Assembly (NCBI GenBank): GCA_003116975.1 | Contig: BGKB01000034.1 | Span: 310,001 to 374,000, forward strand | Direction: 5' to 3' | Length of the DNA stretch: 64,000 bases | Origin: Aurantiochytrium sp. KH105 | Lineage: Eukaryota; Sar; Bigyra; Thraustochytrida; Thraustochytriidae | In this document: positions 44,090 to 55,367 of the stretch, one piece after another | Position numbering within the stretch: position 1 is the stretch's first letter | How the letters are laid out: each line of letters opens with the position of its first letter | The notes under the pieces: generated by a model | Seen by the model: only the letters and a program-made list of their open reading frames with translations | What the model was told of the DNA's origin: nothing | Databases searched by the model: none | Translations under genes and position numbers: made by a program

Positions 44090-46660
44090 GAGTTTGCGAA
44101 CGTGCGAATATTGCAAAACGAACGAAGCTTGCGAAACGAGCGAGGCTTGCAAAACAAGCGAGACTTGCGGTACGAGCGAGGCTTGCAAGGCGATCGAGGC
44201 TCGCGAATGAAGGAGACTTGCAACGAGCAAAATCTGCCAAGCGAAACTTGCGCCACGAGGCTTGCGAATGAAGCGAGGCCTGCAAAACAACTGAGGCCTG
44301 CGAAACGAGCGAGGCTTGCGCAACGAGCGCGGCTTGCGCAACGAGCGCGGCTTGCGCAACGAGCGAGGCTTGCGCAACGAGCGAGGCTTGCGCAACGAGC
44401 GAGGCCTGCGCGTTGCGAGACTTACGCAATGAACTGAGGCCTGCGAATGTGTGAGGCTTGCAAAACGAGCAAGGCTTGCGCAACGAGCGAGACTTGCGCA
44501 ACGAGCGAGGTTTGCGTGACGAGCGGGGCTCGCGCAACGAGCAGGACTTGGGCAACAAGCAAGGCTTGGGCAACAAGCGAGGCTCGCGCAACGAGCGAGG
44601 CCTGCGCAATCTACGCAATGCGAGATTCCCGTCATGAGCAAAACACCTGAGACCTGCGTGAGGAGCGAGGCTTGCGCAACGAGCGAGGCTTGCGCGACGA
44701 GTGAGGCCTGCGCAATGAGCGATGCTTGCACAATGAGCGGAACTTGCGCAACGAGCGAGATTTGCAAATAGGCGATGCCTGCAAACAAATCAGGCCTGAG
44801 CGAGTTTGCAATACGAGCGAGGCTTGCACGACGAGCGAGACTTGCACAAGAAGCGAGGCTTGCACAACGAGCGAGACTGGCGCAATGAGCGAAGTCTACA
44901 AAACAATTGAGGTACAACTGAGGCTTGCAAGACGAGCGACTCTCGCAAATGAGGGAGGCTTGCAACGAGCAAACTTTGCGGAATGAGCGAGACCTGCCGA
45001 ACGAACGAGGCATGCGAATGACTGAGGCTTGCGCAGCGAGCGAGGCTTGCGGAACGAGTAAGACTTGCAAAATAGCGAGGCTTTCAAGAGAAGCAAGACT
45101 TGCAAAAGGAGCGAGAAGCGAGGCTTGTGGGGCAAGTGAGACTCGCAAATATTCCGCTCGGTGCGAGCGAGTCCTGGGGGACGAGCGAGGTTCGCAAAAC
45201 GAGCGCGACTTGTGAACGCGTACGGTTCGCGGAACGACTGCGGCATGCAAAGCAAGCGAGGCCTGCAAAACAAGCGAGGCTTGCAAATCAAGCGAGACCT
45301 GCAAAACAACAGAGGCCTGCAAATGAGTGAGGCTGGTGGAACGAGCAAGACTTGCATATGGGCGGAGGCTTCCAGCGAGAGAGAATCGCGGAATGAGCGC
45401 GACTCGCGGAAAGCGGTGCTTGTGAATGGGCGAGTTCTGCAAAAGAAGAGATGCGCACGGAAAGTGAGGATTGCAAGACAAGTCAGGCTTGCTGAGCGAG
45501 CAAATTTGCCGAGCGAGCGAGCTTTGCGGAAGGGCGAGGCCTGCACACAATTACACCTGCAAGTGAGTGAGCCTTATTACGAGCGAGCCTTGCGGAATGG
45601 TGAGGTTTGCAAGACAAGCGAGATTTGTAAAGCGAGTGAGATTTGTCGACGAGCAAGACTTGCAGCGAGAGCGTCGTGGGAAATGCGAGGTTTGCCAAAG
45701 AGTAAGGCTTGTGGAACGAGCGCGACTTGTGGAACGCGAAGAAAATAACTCAGGTTTGCGAAACGAGCGAGACTTGCAAAACGAGCAAGGCTTCCAAAAG
45801 AAGCGAGGCTTGCGAAAGAAGCGAGGCCCGCAAGATAAGTGAGGCCTTCGAATGAGCGAGGCTTTTAGGGAGCGCGAGGTTGCATAATAAGTGAGTCTTG
45901 CGCAATGAGCGAGACTTGCGCAACTAGCGAGACTCGCGCAATGAACGAGACTTGTGAAACAATCGAGGTCCAAGCGAGGCTTGTAATACGATCGTAGCTC
46001 GCGAATAAGTGAAGCTTGCAACGAACAAACTTTGCGGAACGAGCGGGACTTGCAGAACGAGCGAAGCTTGTGAATGAGCGAGGCTTGTAAGCGATCGAGG
46101 CTTGTGGAACAAGTGAAACTTGCAAATGAGTGAAGCTTGCAAAAGAAGCGAGGCTTCTGAGGCGAGTGAGACTCGCGAATGAGCAAAGCTTGCAGCGAGC
46201 AAGTCCTGGGGAGTGAGGTAGGTGTGAAAACGAGCGCGACTTGTGAAACGCGTAGGGTTCGGTTCGCGGAATGACTGCGGCTTGCAAAAGAAGCGATGCC
46301 AGTGAATGGGCGAGGCTTCTTGAGCGAGCGAGACTTGCAAAAGAGCGAGACTTCCAGCGAGAGAGGCCCGCAAGGTCAGCACAACTCGCGAAAAGCGGGG
46401 CTTGCGAATGAGCGAGCTCTACAAAGGGAGGGAGGCGCACGGAAAGTGAGGATTGCAAAACAAGCGAGGCTTGCGGAGCAAGCAACGGTTTTGGAGTGCG
46501 TGAGGGTTACCGGCTTGCGAGACTACGAAACGAACGAAGTATTCCATTGCAGAAGATTTTTGGAATGCGCTAGGTCTGCAAGTGCGGGAGACTTACAAAC
46601 TATCGAGGGTTGCAAGTCGCGCGAGGCTCGCGGAATGAGTAATGGTTGCGAAAGGATCAA
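44090..46660. repeat. 2.5-kb degenerate 18-bp minisatellite
   Basis: Roughly 130-140 tandem copies of an 18-bp unit (consensus near GAGGCTTGCGCAACGAGC), from nearly perfect (44300-44410) to strongly diverged at the edges. Because 18 is a multiple of three and the unit lacks stops in several frames, long open frames arise on both strands, including one of 540 codons on the minus strand (43928-45550) made of Arg-Lys-Pro-Arg-Ser-Leu-like repeats and a plus frame of Glu-Ala-Cys-Ala-Thr-Ser repeats. These are judged not to be genes. Confidence 0.93.
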
Positions 46661-47081
46661 GCTTGGTACATTTGGCTCCAGCTGGCACGTTACGATGACA
46701 ACGTGAAGCATCGGCTCGAAGCTGTTGAATAGCAATGGTGCGAGAAAACGCGAGTGGTGTGAAAAGGAGTCTTCACACTCGCGCGACGCAGGCTGCGAGA
46801 GCTCGATCATAAGCCATTCGAGCGGCTTTTCGTCAGTCACGCGCACAATCCGGCCGTCGTCGATGATTCTTCAATGTACAGATAGACTTCAGTTGCCTTG
46901 ACAAGTTTGACGACAGCGTTGTCTTGCGGGAAGGTGAGCTCATTCTTCCCTGAACTCTGTGGTCTTTTTGTCAACAGCATTTGTATCGGCTACACAGAGC
47001 AAAGGCTACATGAGGCGTTTAGCCAATATTGTTAGAGCTGTTCCGGTGACATTCACATGTGCAACTCTGTTCTGATTGTAG
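46661..47081. other. Unique spacer between minisatellite and microsatellite
   Basis: About 420 bp of ordinary composition with no recognised feature. Confidence 0.5.
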
Positions 47082-47328
<247 letters not shown>

Positions 47329-49694
47329 TTAAAAAAAGCAAGTAAAGTTTTTTCAAGTGGGATTTTGTGTCGTTGAATACTTGATTCGCGATAGTCTGGC
47401 CTCGCAACTGCCTCCAGCGATGGGAGAGGACTTGACAGCGAGAAAGATAAACAGATGAGTTGGACCAGGAGATGCGCCGGAGGGAGACAACGGTAGCGTC
47501 AAGGAGACTGAGTTTACCATTTGCAAAGCTATTGATTTTGACTCAAAACTTGCACACGTGTGAAAACCGGCACCGAGCATTGGCAACGCTCTTTCGCCTG
47601 GGGAGCTCAGCTTCACAGGTGCCAGAGCCTCTAGCATTGCAAGACGTTCAAAGACACCCAAGCAGCTGGAATGTCGAGCGACGTCTTCAAATCCGAAAGA
47701 TGCTCGTCCCACGTCGATCGTCACGAAAGCCCCCCCCTCTCCGTATCAAGAGAATTTTTGCGGGACTTGCAAAGATGCGTCATGAATGACCCACGTTTTC
47801 GGAGTTAAGGTTCCGCTTCGTTCTATATCTTGCCTATATCAATCTCGCACCAACCAAGCGTCCGCAAGAAAGATGTGGTATAGAGGGCTGCGCCGCATCC
47901 GGTCGCTCTTTCCGCACTCCTCGCGCATTCTCGGGTCCAGCGTTCCACATTTCCCCTTCATCGCACGCGCCATCTCCGTCTCGTCTCGCCCCTCGCAGCA
48001 CCCTCACCCATCAAAGCGCAGAACCCCCGGCGCCACGCGCTCCCTCGCCATCGTCGCGTTCGATCCGCCAGCGATCCGTTGACCGTTAGGCTGGCGGCCA
48101 TGGTGTGCGCGCCGGCCGTTCATTGACGGATTCCCCATGGATCCCCACACTACGTGTTACTCGTGCGCGGCTCCCCGGCATCGCGGGGTCCTAGCGTCGC
48201 ACCTAGCTGTCGCCTAGCCCACGCTGACTTCACAGCCGCCAGACGAGCAGCTGCAGGGCGCGGGTCTTTCACGGGGGGTCGCAGGCACAAGTGCCACATT
48301 TGTGGAGACGGCCGTGCTTGCGGCGGGCGCGGTGCGGAGTCAGCACGGGTCCCACAAATGTGCCCCTCGGCCGCGCGCCTGGTCTGCCGAATATACGCCA
48401 AGAAAGAACCGTCGAGGTCGACTGCGCGGAGAGGGAGAGCTCGAGATATATATGGCCGTTACGATCGAGCAGAGCCGCCTGGAAGGAAGAGGCCTGATGT
48501 GAGGGCGAACGAAACTTCCGCGGACCACGGCGGCTGCTCGCGCGTAGCGAGACGCGCGCCCGGTCTGGGAGGCAACCTGTCTGCATGGAGCGCGCGGCTT
48601 CCTGGCTCTGTGGGAGCTGTGGGAGGACTCAACATCTGCTTGTGGCGGGGTACCCCCGCATGCGAGGCCCGCACGAACAGGCAGCTGTGGACCGATTTTC
48701 CTCACGGCGATTCTTCGAAATCGACGTTGCGGGCCCCACGCGCCCTACAGTGGTCCGCCTCTTTGAGGAGGTGTGGGGGCGTCGACCCTGTGCAGAAAAC
48801 GAAAAAGAAAAAGGAAAAGAAAAGGAAAGGAAAGAAAAGAGGCTGCCGCGATTGCGTCGGAGCCCGCGCCCCTCTTCTTTCTCCCTCGCCCGCGCTCGAG
48901 TCTGCGCTCGCAAACTGCAGTTCGCGCGATCTGCGAGCGCCTTCATCGCCGCGGGCCTGCGCCTGCCTCCCCCTCCCCTCTCCCTCCCTTCCCCGGCCCT
49001 CCGCGCGCCGCCGTGCAGTCAGCCTGCCTGGCCCCGCCGCGGCTTTTCCCTCCCTCGTGTTTTCTTTCTTTCTTTCTTTCTTTCTTTCTTTCCTTTCCTT
49101 CCTTCCTTCCTTCCTTGCTTCCAACTTTCCTCCCACTTTCTGTTTTCTTCCCTCTTCTTCCCATTCCTTTCCTTTTCTTTTCTTTTCTTTTCTTTTCGGC
49201 CTCCCGCCGCTCTTCTTTTCTTTCCCTGCCTCCTTCCCTCCCTCCCTCCCTCCCCGTTTCGCGCCGCTCAAGCTGCGTCGAGCTGCGCAAGAAACCCGCT
49301 CGGCGCCGGCGCGCGGGGCAGCGAAGGAGGGGAGGGAGAGAAGTCAAGCGCGCGGGCGGGCGGCAGGGCGCTCTTTTCTCGCGTCAGAACCGCCTTGCCG
49401 GTCCTCGTTGCTTTCGCTGCTTCTGCTTTTTCGCCTTTTGCTTTTTGCTCTTTTTTTCTTTCCTTCTTTCTTTTCTTCTTTTCTGGCGCGCCTTCTTTTC
49501 TTCCAGCGCGCTCTCTTTGGGCAAGCAGGGAGAAAGAAGCAAGCAAGCGAGGCGAGCAAGCGAGGCAAGCGAAGAAGAGCGAGCTAGCGCGCGGCGCGGA
49601 GGGCGGCAGCAAACCCGGAACGGAGCAGGCGAGCGAGCCTCAAGAAGAAGCAAGCAGCCAGCGGCAGCAGCAAGGCTTTCTGCAGCGAGTCAGG
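47329..49694. other. Upstream region of the DMGDH-like gene
   Basis: This 2.4-kb region is mixed composition to ~48100, then GC-rich, then pyrimidine-rich (49040-49260). A TATA-like GATATATATGG lies near 48443, and a CTGACTTCAC motif near 48224 is the reverse strand of the GTGAAGTC motif. The DMGDH frame is open for 1,110 nt upstream to an ATG at 48585, but that stretch translates to low-complexity Ser/Phe/Arg/Ala sequence. A short frame at 47786-48082 includes an Arg-rich start resembling a presequence (Met at 47874) but has no domain. Confidence 0.5.
49060..49115. repeat. (CTTT)n/(CCTT)n polypyrimidine tract
   Basis: Tandem CTTT units pass into CCTT units ~580-635 bp upstream of the DMGDH-like ATG. 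Similar CTTT runs occur near 53985 and 54100 in the sarcosine dehydrogenase upstream region. Confidence 0.9.
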
Positions 49695-52220
49695 ATGGCG
49701 CCTCCCAAGAACGTGGTGGTGGTCGGCGGCGGCGTCGCAGGCGCCACGATCAGCCGCGTGCTCGCGGCCAAGGGCGTCCAGGTGACCCTCCTCGAGAAGG
49801 CGGGACAGCTGTGCAGCGGTGCCACCTGGCACGCGGCTGGCCTCGTGACCCGCTTCGCCGGATCGCCCAAGCTCAAGAAGATCCATGTGCGCTCGCTCGA
49901 GCTCATGACCGAGCTCCACGACAAGCACAACGTCGGTCTCCACACCCCCGGCTCGATCCGCATCATCGAGAAGGGTAACGAGGGCCGCCTCCGCGAGGCC
50001 CACCAGCACGTCGCCATGGCCAAGCTCTTCGACGACCCCATGTACCCGACCACGATGATCAGCCGCGACGAGGTCGCCGCCCTCCACCCGCTGCTCGACA
50101 CCTCGGATGTCGAGTGCGGTGTCTACACCCCCTACGATGGTGATGTCGACCCGACCTCCCTCACCAACACCGTCGCCCGCCTCGCCCGCGAGGACGGCGC
50201 CAAGGTCCGCTACAACGCCGAGGTCACCAAGATCGAGGCCTCCAACACTCCCGGCATGCGCTTCGCCGTCCACGTCAAGGGCGACGACCAGCCCATCGAG
50301 TGCGACACCATCGTCAACGCTGCCGGCCTCTGGTCCCGCGGTGTCTCCGACATGGTCCCCGGCGGCAAGGAGAAGCTCTCGCACCCGGCCTTTGTCATTG
50401 AGCACCAGTACGCCATTACCGATGTCGTGCCCCAGGTGCGCGCCCTCGCCGAGTCCGGCCACAACGGCGGCCGCCTCCCCGTCCTTCGTGACCTCAAGGG
50501 CTCCTCGTACATTCGCCAGGAGGGCCACGGCTTCCTCATCGGCCCCTACGAGAACCAGTGCATCGTCCGCACCGACATGCCCCGCGGCCCGCCCTCGGAC
50601 TTCATCATGGAGCTCTTCCCTGATGAGCTCAGCCGCATCGAGGAGAACCTCATGCTCGGCATGGAGCTCGTCCCCTGCCTCGGCGAGGTTGGCTTCAAGA
50701 CCGTCGTCAACGGCCCCACCATCTGGACCGGCGACTCGCTCGCCCGCGTCGGTCGCACCCAGATCCCCGGCTGGTACGACTTCAACTCGCTCACCTACGG
50801 TATCGCCCAGTCGCTCGGCCTCTCCGAGTACCTCGGCCACATCATGCTCGAGGGCGAGCAGCCCAAGGACTTTGATGCCTCGAGCAACTTCGATCCCCTC
50901 CGCTACGGCCCCTGGCTCAGCGACTCGTACACGGTCGACAAGATTACCGAGACCTACACGCACAACAACGCCGTCGTGTACAACTTTGAGAACCGCTCGG
51001 GTGGCCGCGAGAACATGACGCACCCGTACCCTCTCCACGACACCCTCGCCAAGCACGGCGCCAAGTTCGGCGCCTACGGTGGTGCCGGCTGCGAGGTCCC
51101 CATGGTCTTCGTTCCCGAGGACGCCGACATCGACTTCCACGACCAGAAGAAGTTCCACGAGTTCAACTGGGCTCCCTACGCCGAGGCCGAGGCCGAGCAC
51201 GCCCTCAAGAAGGCTGGCTTTGCTTACTCGTCCTTCTCCAAGATCCGCGTCACCGGCAAGGACGCCAAGTCCTTCATGGGCCTCGTCACCACCGGTGCCC
51301 TCCCCGTCACCAAGGCCCCGGATACCGACATGGCCTGCCGTCTCACCTACGCCACCACCCCCAAGGGCCGCGTCCAGACTGAGTTCACCATCTGCCGCAT
51401 GAACCACGAGGGCGACGACTGGTACCTTGTTGGCGGCCGTGACTACGTGCGCCAGGACATGGCCTGGCTCCTCCAGCAGGCCGACGACGCCAAGATGGAT
51501 GTGCAGATGAAGGACCTCACCGACGACGTCTGCGTCCTCCACGTGTGCGGCCCCAACTCTGGCATGATCATGGCTGGCGTCGACGAGCGCGTCAAGGGCC
51601 TTCCCTTCATGCGCGCCCGCACCATCGAGAACTTTGGCGGCCTTGAGGGCGTCAACGCTGACATCTTCCGCGTCTCCTTCACTGGCGAGATGGGCTACGA
51701 GCTCCACTTCCCGTCGGAGAAGGGCCCCGAGATCCACGACCTCATCTGGAACTCCCAGGGTGCCAAGGATGGCGAGCTCCGCCACATTGGTTCCCAGGCT
51801 ATTGACTCGCTGCGCGTGGAGAAGGGCTTCAAGTTCCGCGGCGATCTCGACTTTGCCCACTACAAGGAGGCCGGCATCATGCCCTTCGTCTCCAAGAAGC
51901 GCGACTTCCTCGGCAAGGACCACGAGAACGCCGTCAAGCCCGAGCGTCTCTCGGCCATGTTCACCGTCGACACCCCCAAGGGCTGGGAGTGGTCCGTGGT
52001 CCATGACACCCCGATCACCCGCGTCTCTGACGGCGCCGTGGTCGCCTACACCACCACCTCGAGCCGCGGCGCCATCACGGGCAAGACGGTCGCGATCGGT
52101 TACACGCTCTGCGATAAGTTCAACCCTGACGACGAGATGGTCATCGAGACCTTTGGCTACAAGTGGCCTGTGCACTTTGAGCCCAAGCCCCTTGGCGAGG
52201 TCAACCGCGACGTCTACTAA
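49695..52220 (+). CDS. Dimethylglycine dehydrogenase-like flavoprotein (FAD oxidoreductase + aminomethyltransferase fold)
   Basis: This 841-residue protein belongs to the DMGDH/SARDH family. Such enzymes oxidatively remove an N-methyl group and pass it to tetrahydrofolate. The FAD dinucleotide fold opens at VVVVGGGVAGATISRVLA, and the covalent-flavin motif SGATWHAAG places His46 where DMGDH links FAD. HTPGSIRI, the DGDVDPTSLT segment and VNAAGLWSR follow the family. The central FAD domain ends near residue 425, then a GcvT-like folate domain (TTPKGRVQTEFTICR; SFTGEMGYELHFP; IDSLRVEKGFK) and C-terminal barrel. Sequence is closest to dimethylglycine dehydrogenase, but related bacterial oxidoreductases and the PDH-phosphatase regulatory subunit share this plan. 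Unlike animal DMGDH there is no mitochondrial presequence at this ATG, which has a good context. An in-frame ATG at 48585 would add 370 low-complexity residues and is unlikely. Codons are strongly C-ending. Confidence 0.85.
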   Translation: MAPPKNVVVVGGGVAGATISRVLAAKGVQVTLLEKAGQLCSGATWHAAGLVTRFAGSPKLKKIHVRSLELMTELHDKHNVGLHTPGSIRIIEKGNEGRLREAHQHVAMAKLFDDPMYPTTMISRDEVAALHPLLDTSDVECGVYTPYDGDVDPTSLTNTVARLAREDGAKVRYNAEVTKIEASNTPGMRFAVHVKGDDQPIECDTIVNAAGLWSRGVSDMVPGGKEKLSHPAFVIEHQYAITDVVPQVRALAESGHNGGRLPVLRDLKGSSYIRQEGHGFLIGPYENQCIVRTDMPRGPPSDFIMELFPDELSRIEENLMLGMELVPCLGEVGFKTVVNGPTIWTGDSLARVGRTQIPGWYDFNSLTYGIAQSLGLSEYLGHIMLEGEQPKDFDASSNFDPLRYGPWLSDSYTVDKITETYTHNNAVVYNFENRSGGRENMTHPYPLHDTLAKHGAKFGAYGGAGCEVPMVFVPEDADIDFHDQKKFHEFNWAPYAEAEAEHALKKAGFAYSSFSKIRVTGKDAKSFMGLVTTGALPVTKAPDTDMACRLTYATTPKGRVQTEFTICRMNHEGDDWYLVGGRDYVRQDMAWLLQQADDAKMDVQMKDLTDDVCVLHVCGPNSGMIMAGVDERVKGLPFMRARTIENFGGLEGVNADIFRVSFTGEMGYELHFPSEKGPEIHDLIWNSQGAKDGELRHIGSQAIDSLRVEKGFKFRGDLDFAHYKEAGIMPFVSKKRDFLGKDHENAVKPERLSAMFTVDTPKGWEWSVVHDTPITRVSDGAVVAYTTTSSRGAITGKTVAIGYTLCDKFNPDDEMVIETFGYKWPVHFEPKPLGEVNRDVY

Positions 52221-53205
52221 GCTAGTCCTCGCGCCGCTTGCTGCCTCTCCTTGTGTCTGACTCACCCTAACTAATACATCGTATCGTGTACATCCTGTTC
52301 CGCTTCGCTATACTCTTTTTTCTTTCTCTTGTTGTTTGTTTCTCTTCGCCTGCTTACTTGTCGCGACCATCTTGTGTCATTTGCCCAAATGTTCATTTGT
52401 TTGCCAAGGCTCCCATGATGGTCTTGCTTGCTTGATTGCTCGTTTGCGCCATCAAGGATGATGGACTCTCCTTGGGTAAAAATTGGACGATCGTCTTGCT
52501 TGCGCCAAGAAGGATGGTGTCCTTGACCAAGTTCAACTTGACATTGACACATCCACGAGCGAGTGCACTCGGAGTTCGATTGATTCAAGCACGTGATCTT
52601 GATCTGTTGCTTTGCCAGCTGTCTCGTGCTGGCTGCGCGACCAACAATTTTGATGCAGTCTTGGACCAATGAAGTGGTGCGAAAGCAATGCATGCGAGAT
52701 AGGGTGTGCAAGGCGTGTCAGCGCTGCATGTTATTGAACGAGAAAGCGGTGCGCCGCACAAACGCCTTCTCTCTTGCAGATGCAGAAAGCTGCCATCGCA
52801 AGGCGCTGGTTTGCAAGGTTTTTGGCAAGGCTTTCCACACGTCTTTTGCCACAACGCAACTACTTATACTTCTGCGCTGGGTACAGCTTGAAGTCAAGAT
52901 TGCACGTGCTTTCTGCGCTCTCTTCGAGCAAGCTTGAACTTGCAACATAAGTCATCGCGCGTCGCGCCTCAGGTGCTTTTCCTTAAATCCGCCTAGGATT
53001 GTATCTTCAAGCCGCAGCAAATGGTCATTGTCTGGTCGAAGGCAATTTTTTTTTCCACTCTTCTCCATTGACGCGTTGCCATCTTCTCCTTCTTGACTTT
53101 TCCCAAAAGCTACAAGCTCGCCCAGCTCCGCTTCCGCCGCCTGCTACTCAGCCGCAAGCCAACCCAAGCCAGCCCGCCCGCCCAGCCACCCGCCGGTAAG
53201 CAGGC

Positions 53206-53290
53206 ACGCAAGCAAGCAAGCAAGCACGCAAGTGAGCAAGCACGCAAGTACGCAAGCACGCAAGCACGCAAGCACGCAAGCGAGCAAGCC
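53206..53290. repeat. (AAGC)/(ACGC) tetranucleotide array
   Basis: Alternating AAGC and ACGC units, related to the pure (AAGC)n array at 47.1-47.3 kb. Confidence 0.9.
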
Positions 53291-55332
53291 GTCCATCTTG
53301 GGACGCGTCTCAGTCCCCCGCGTCCCAATCCCTCGCGTCCCAACCTCCTCCCTCCTCTCTGCGCAACCCCAATTCTCCTCTGCGCAACCCTTTTTCCCCT
53401 TTTCCGCAAAAGTCGCTCTTCAGCATGTGGCGTCGCGGCGCGGGCCGCTGGCCGGCCGCTGCTCCGGTTGCAGCAGGCCAGCGGCGCCGCTCGCATCTCG
53501 CATCTTCCGCGCGCGCTTCCACCATCCTCCGCGTGCGCTCAGCCGGCTCCTCGCGGGCGCGCCGCCGACTGCGAGCGGCGAGCGAGCGGGAGCAGCAGCC
53601 ATCAGAGCACGAGCGGAGCGCGCTGCCGGCGGGACCGGGGAAACCGGGTGGCGGGACCGGGGAAACCCGGTCGCCTGCTTGCGCGCAGTCGGCCCACAGC
53701 CAGCTGCCCGCATTCTCCCGCAGCCGCCCGCAGCGCGCCGCAGCTGACTTCAGAGCAGAGCGGAGCGGAGCGCGAGGCGACTGAAGTCGCCGGCGGCGGC
53801 CGGGAATGAATGCCTGCCGGGAGAGGAGGCTGGCTGTTCGACGTGGCCCGCGCCGGCCGGCCGGGAAGGGCTGAGATTATCCGCGGGCGGGAAGAAAAAA
53901 AGCGGAGGAGCCTAGCCTTGCCTCGCCGAGCTCGGCTTGCTCGGCGGGAGACAGCGGCCTCACAGTCACATCAAGCAGTTTTTTCTTTCTTTCTTTCTGG
54001 ACTTGACTTGACTTCGTTTTTTTCTTTTTGCGGTTATAGCATTTTTTCTTCCCTCCACTTTTGCGCCTTCCAAAACTCGCGCTTGCTTTGCGACTTTCTT
54101 TCTTTCTTTCTTTCTCTATCCAGGCGTGGCAGCTGGCTGGCTGCAGAAAGAAGCTGCAGCCGCGGCGCCGTTCGCGGCCGAGCTGAATGCCCTTGGCCCG
54201 CCCTCGCTCGCTCGCTCGCTCGCTCCGCGCCCCGCCCTCCTCGCAGTCGCAGCGCGAGCGAGCCATGCCAGCTGCCACTGCTGCTGCAGTCGCGGCGCGG
54301 GCTCCTCCTGCGTCCGCATCCCGGTCGCCTCTTCCCCCGCGGTCCCCACAGTGTGCCCCACGGGCTTCTTTTCTTCCCGCGTCTACTTCATCTGCCTGCG
54401 CGCGAGAGAGAGTGCACATACGTACGCGCGCATACGTGCATGCTGCAAACATACACACATACGTACGTACATCCGCACGCACGGCCAGTCTCGCCAGCGA
54501 GACGCGCGCGCCGAGCAGCGAGCACCGGCCGTGCCTAGCCGCTGCCTCCCCCCCCCTTCCCGTGCGTGCTTCACTCGCCGCGCCCGCTCGACTTCACCGC
54601 GCCTCGCTTCTTCATCCCTCCTGCTTTCCGTCTCTCCTTCCCTGCAGCTGGCGGCGGGAAAACGTGCGCGGAGCGGGAAAAAGGGGACGACGGATGCGGC
54701 GATGCACGCATGGACGCCTCGATCCGGCGACCCCGCGCGCGGCGGGTCGGCGCCGAGCCCCTCGCCGCCTGGTCTGGCCCCGAGCGAGCGCGTCTCCCTT
54801 GCGCTTTTCTTTCCGCGCTTTTCTCTCCGCGATTCTCGCCCTGCGTTTGCTCTGCTCCGGGTGTTCGTCTCGCTGTGCTCTGTGTGTCTGGTTGTTTGAT
54901 CGTTTGATCGATCGACGGTGGCTGTTGGAGAAAAGAAAGAAAGAAAGAATGAAGAAGGCGGCGTCTTGTCTTCGCGGCGCCGCCTCGGCCCGCGCGGTGA
55001 CCACACGGCGCGGGAGCAGAACGGATTCGAGGCTCGGCGAGGCGAGCTTGGCGGCGGCGGGCTCGGTGCCCAGCGGTACGTGCGGCGGCAGGAGGGGAGC
55101 GAGGCGAGTTCACGGGCGTGGATGGAGGAGAGGAGGCCGGAGGGAGGAAGACGCGCGAGTTTCCATGCCTCGCGGGTCGATCGGCCTGCCTGCCCAGGGA
55201 GAAAAGGGGGAAAGGGAGCAGCAGAGAGAAAGAAGGCTGACGTCCTCTTGCGCAGACAAGCAGCAAAACCGAATCACAGCAGCAGCAGTAGCAGCAGCAG
55301 CCAGCAGTCGGCAGCTAGCTCGCTAGCTAGCT

Positions 55333-55364
55333 AGAGTAGCAGCAGCAGCAGCAGCAGCAGCAGC
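55333..55364 (+). repeat. (AGC)n run immediately before the sarcosine dehydrogenase ATG
   Basis: About ten AGC units end four bases before the ATG, within the presumed 5' leader. Overlapping CTAGCTAG units precede it (55316-55334). Confidence 0.9.
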
Positions 55365-55367
55365 AAA

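Larger units (their letters stand above)
52221..55367. other. Intergenic: DMGDH 3' end and sarcosine dehydrogenase upstream region
   Basis: This 3.1-kb region is AT-richer to ~53100, then GC-rich. It contains an (AAGC)/(ACGC)n array, CTTT runs (53985-54000; 54095-54115), GAAGTCGC motifs near 53785, and a 125-codon upstream open frame (54949-55326) starting MKKAASCLRGAASARA and ending just before the sarcosine dehydrogenase ATG. No gene is recognised. Confidence 0.5.

Noticed and set aside
43928..45550. 540-codon minus-strand open frame with Arg-Lys-Pro-Arg-Ser-Leu repeats
   Set aside because: It is produced by the stop-free 18-bp minisatellite. The translation is repeat only, similar frames occur on the other strand, and there is no codon bias or domain.
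48585..49694. 370-residue N-terminal extension of the DMGDH-like protein
   Set aside because: The frame is open but low-complexity (Ser/Phe/Arg/Lys runs from CT-rich DNA) and the family starts at the FAD fold. ATG 49695 fits.
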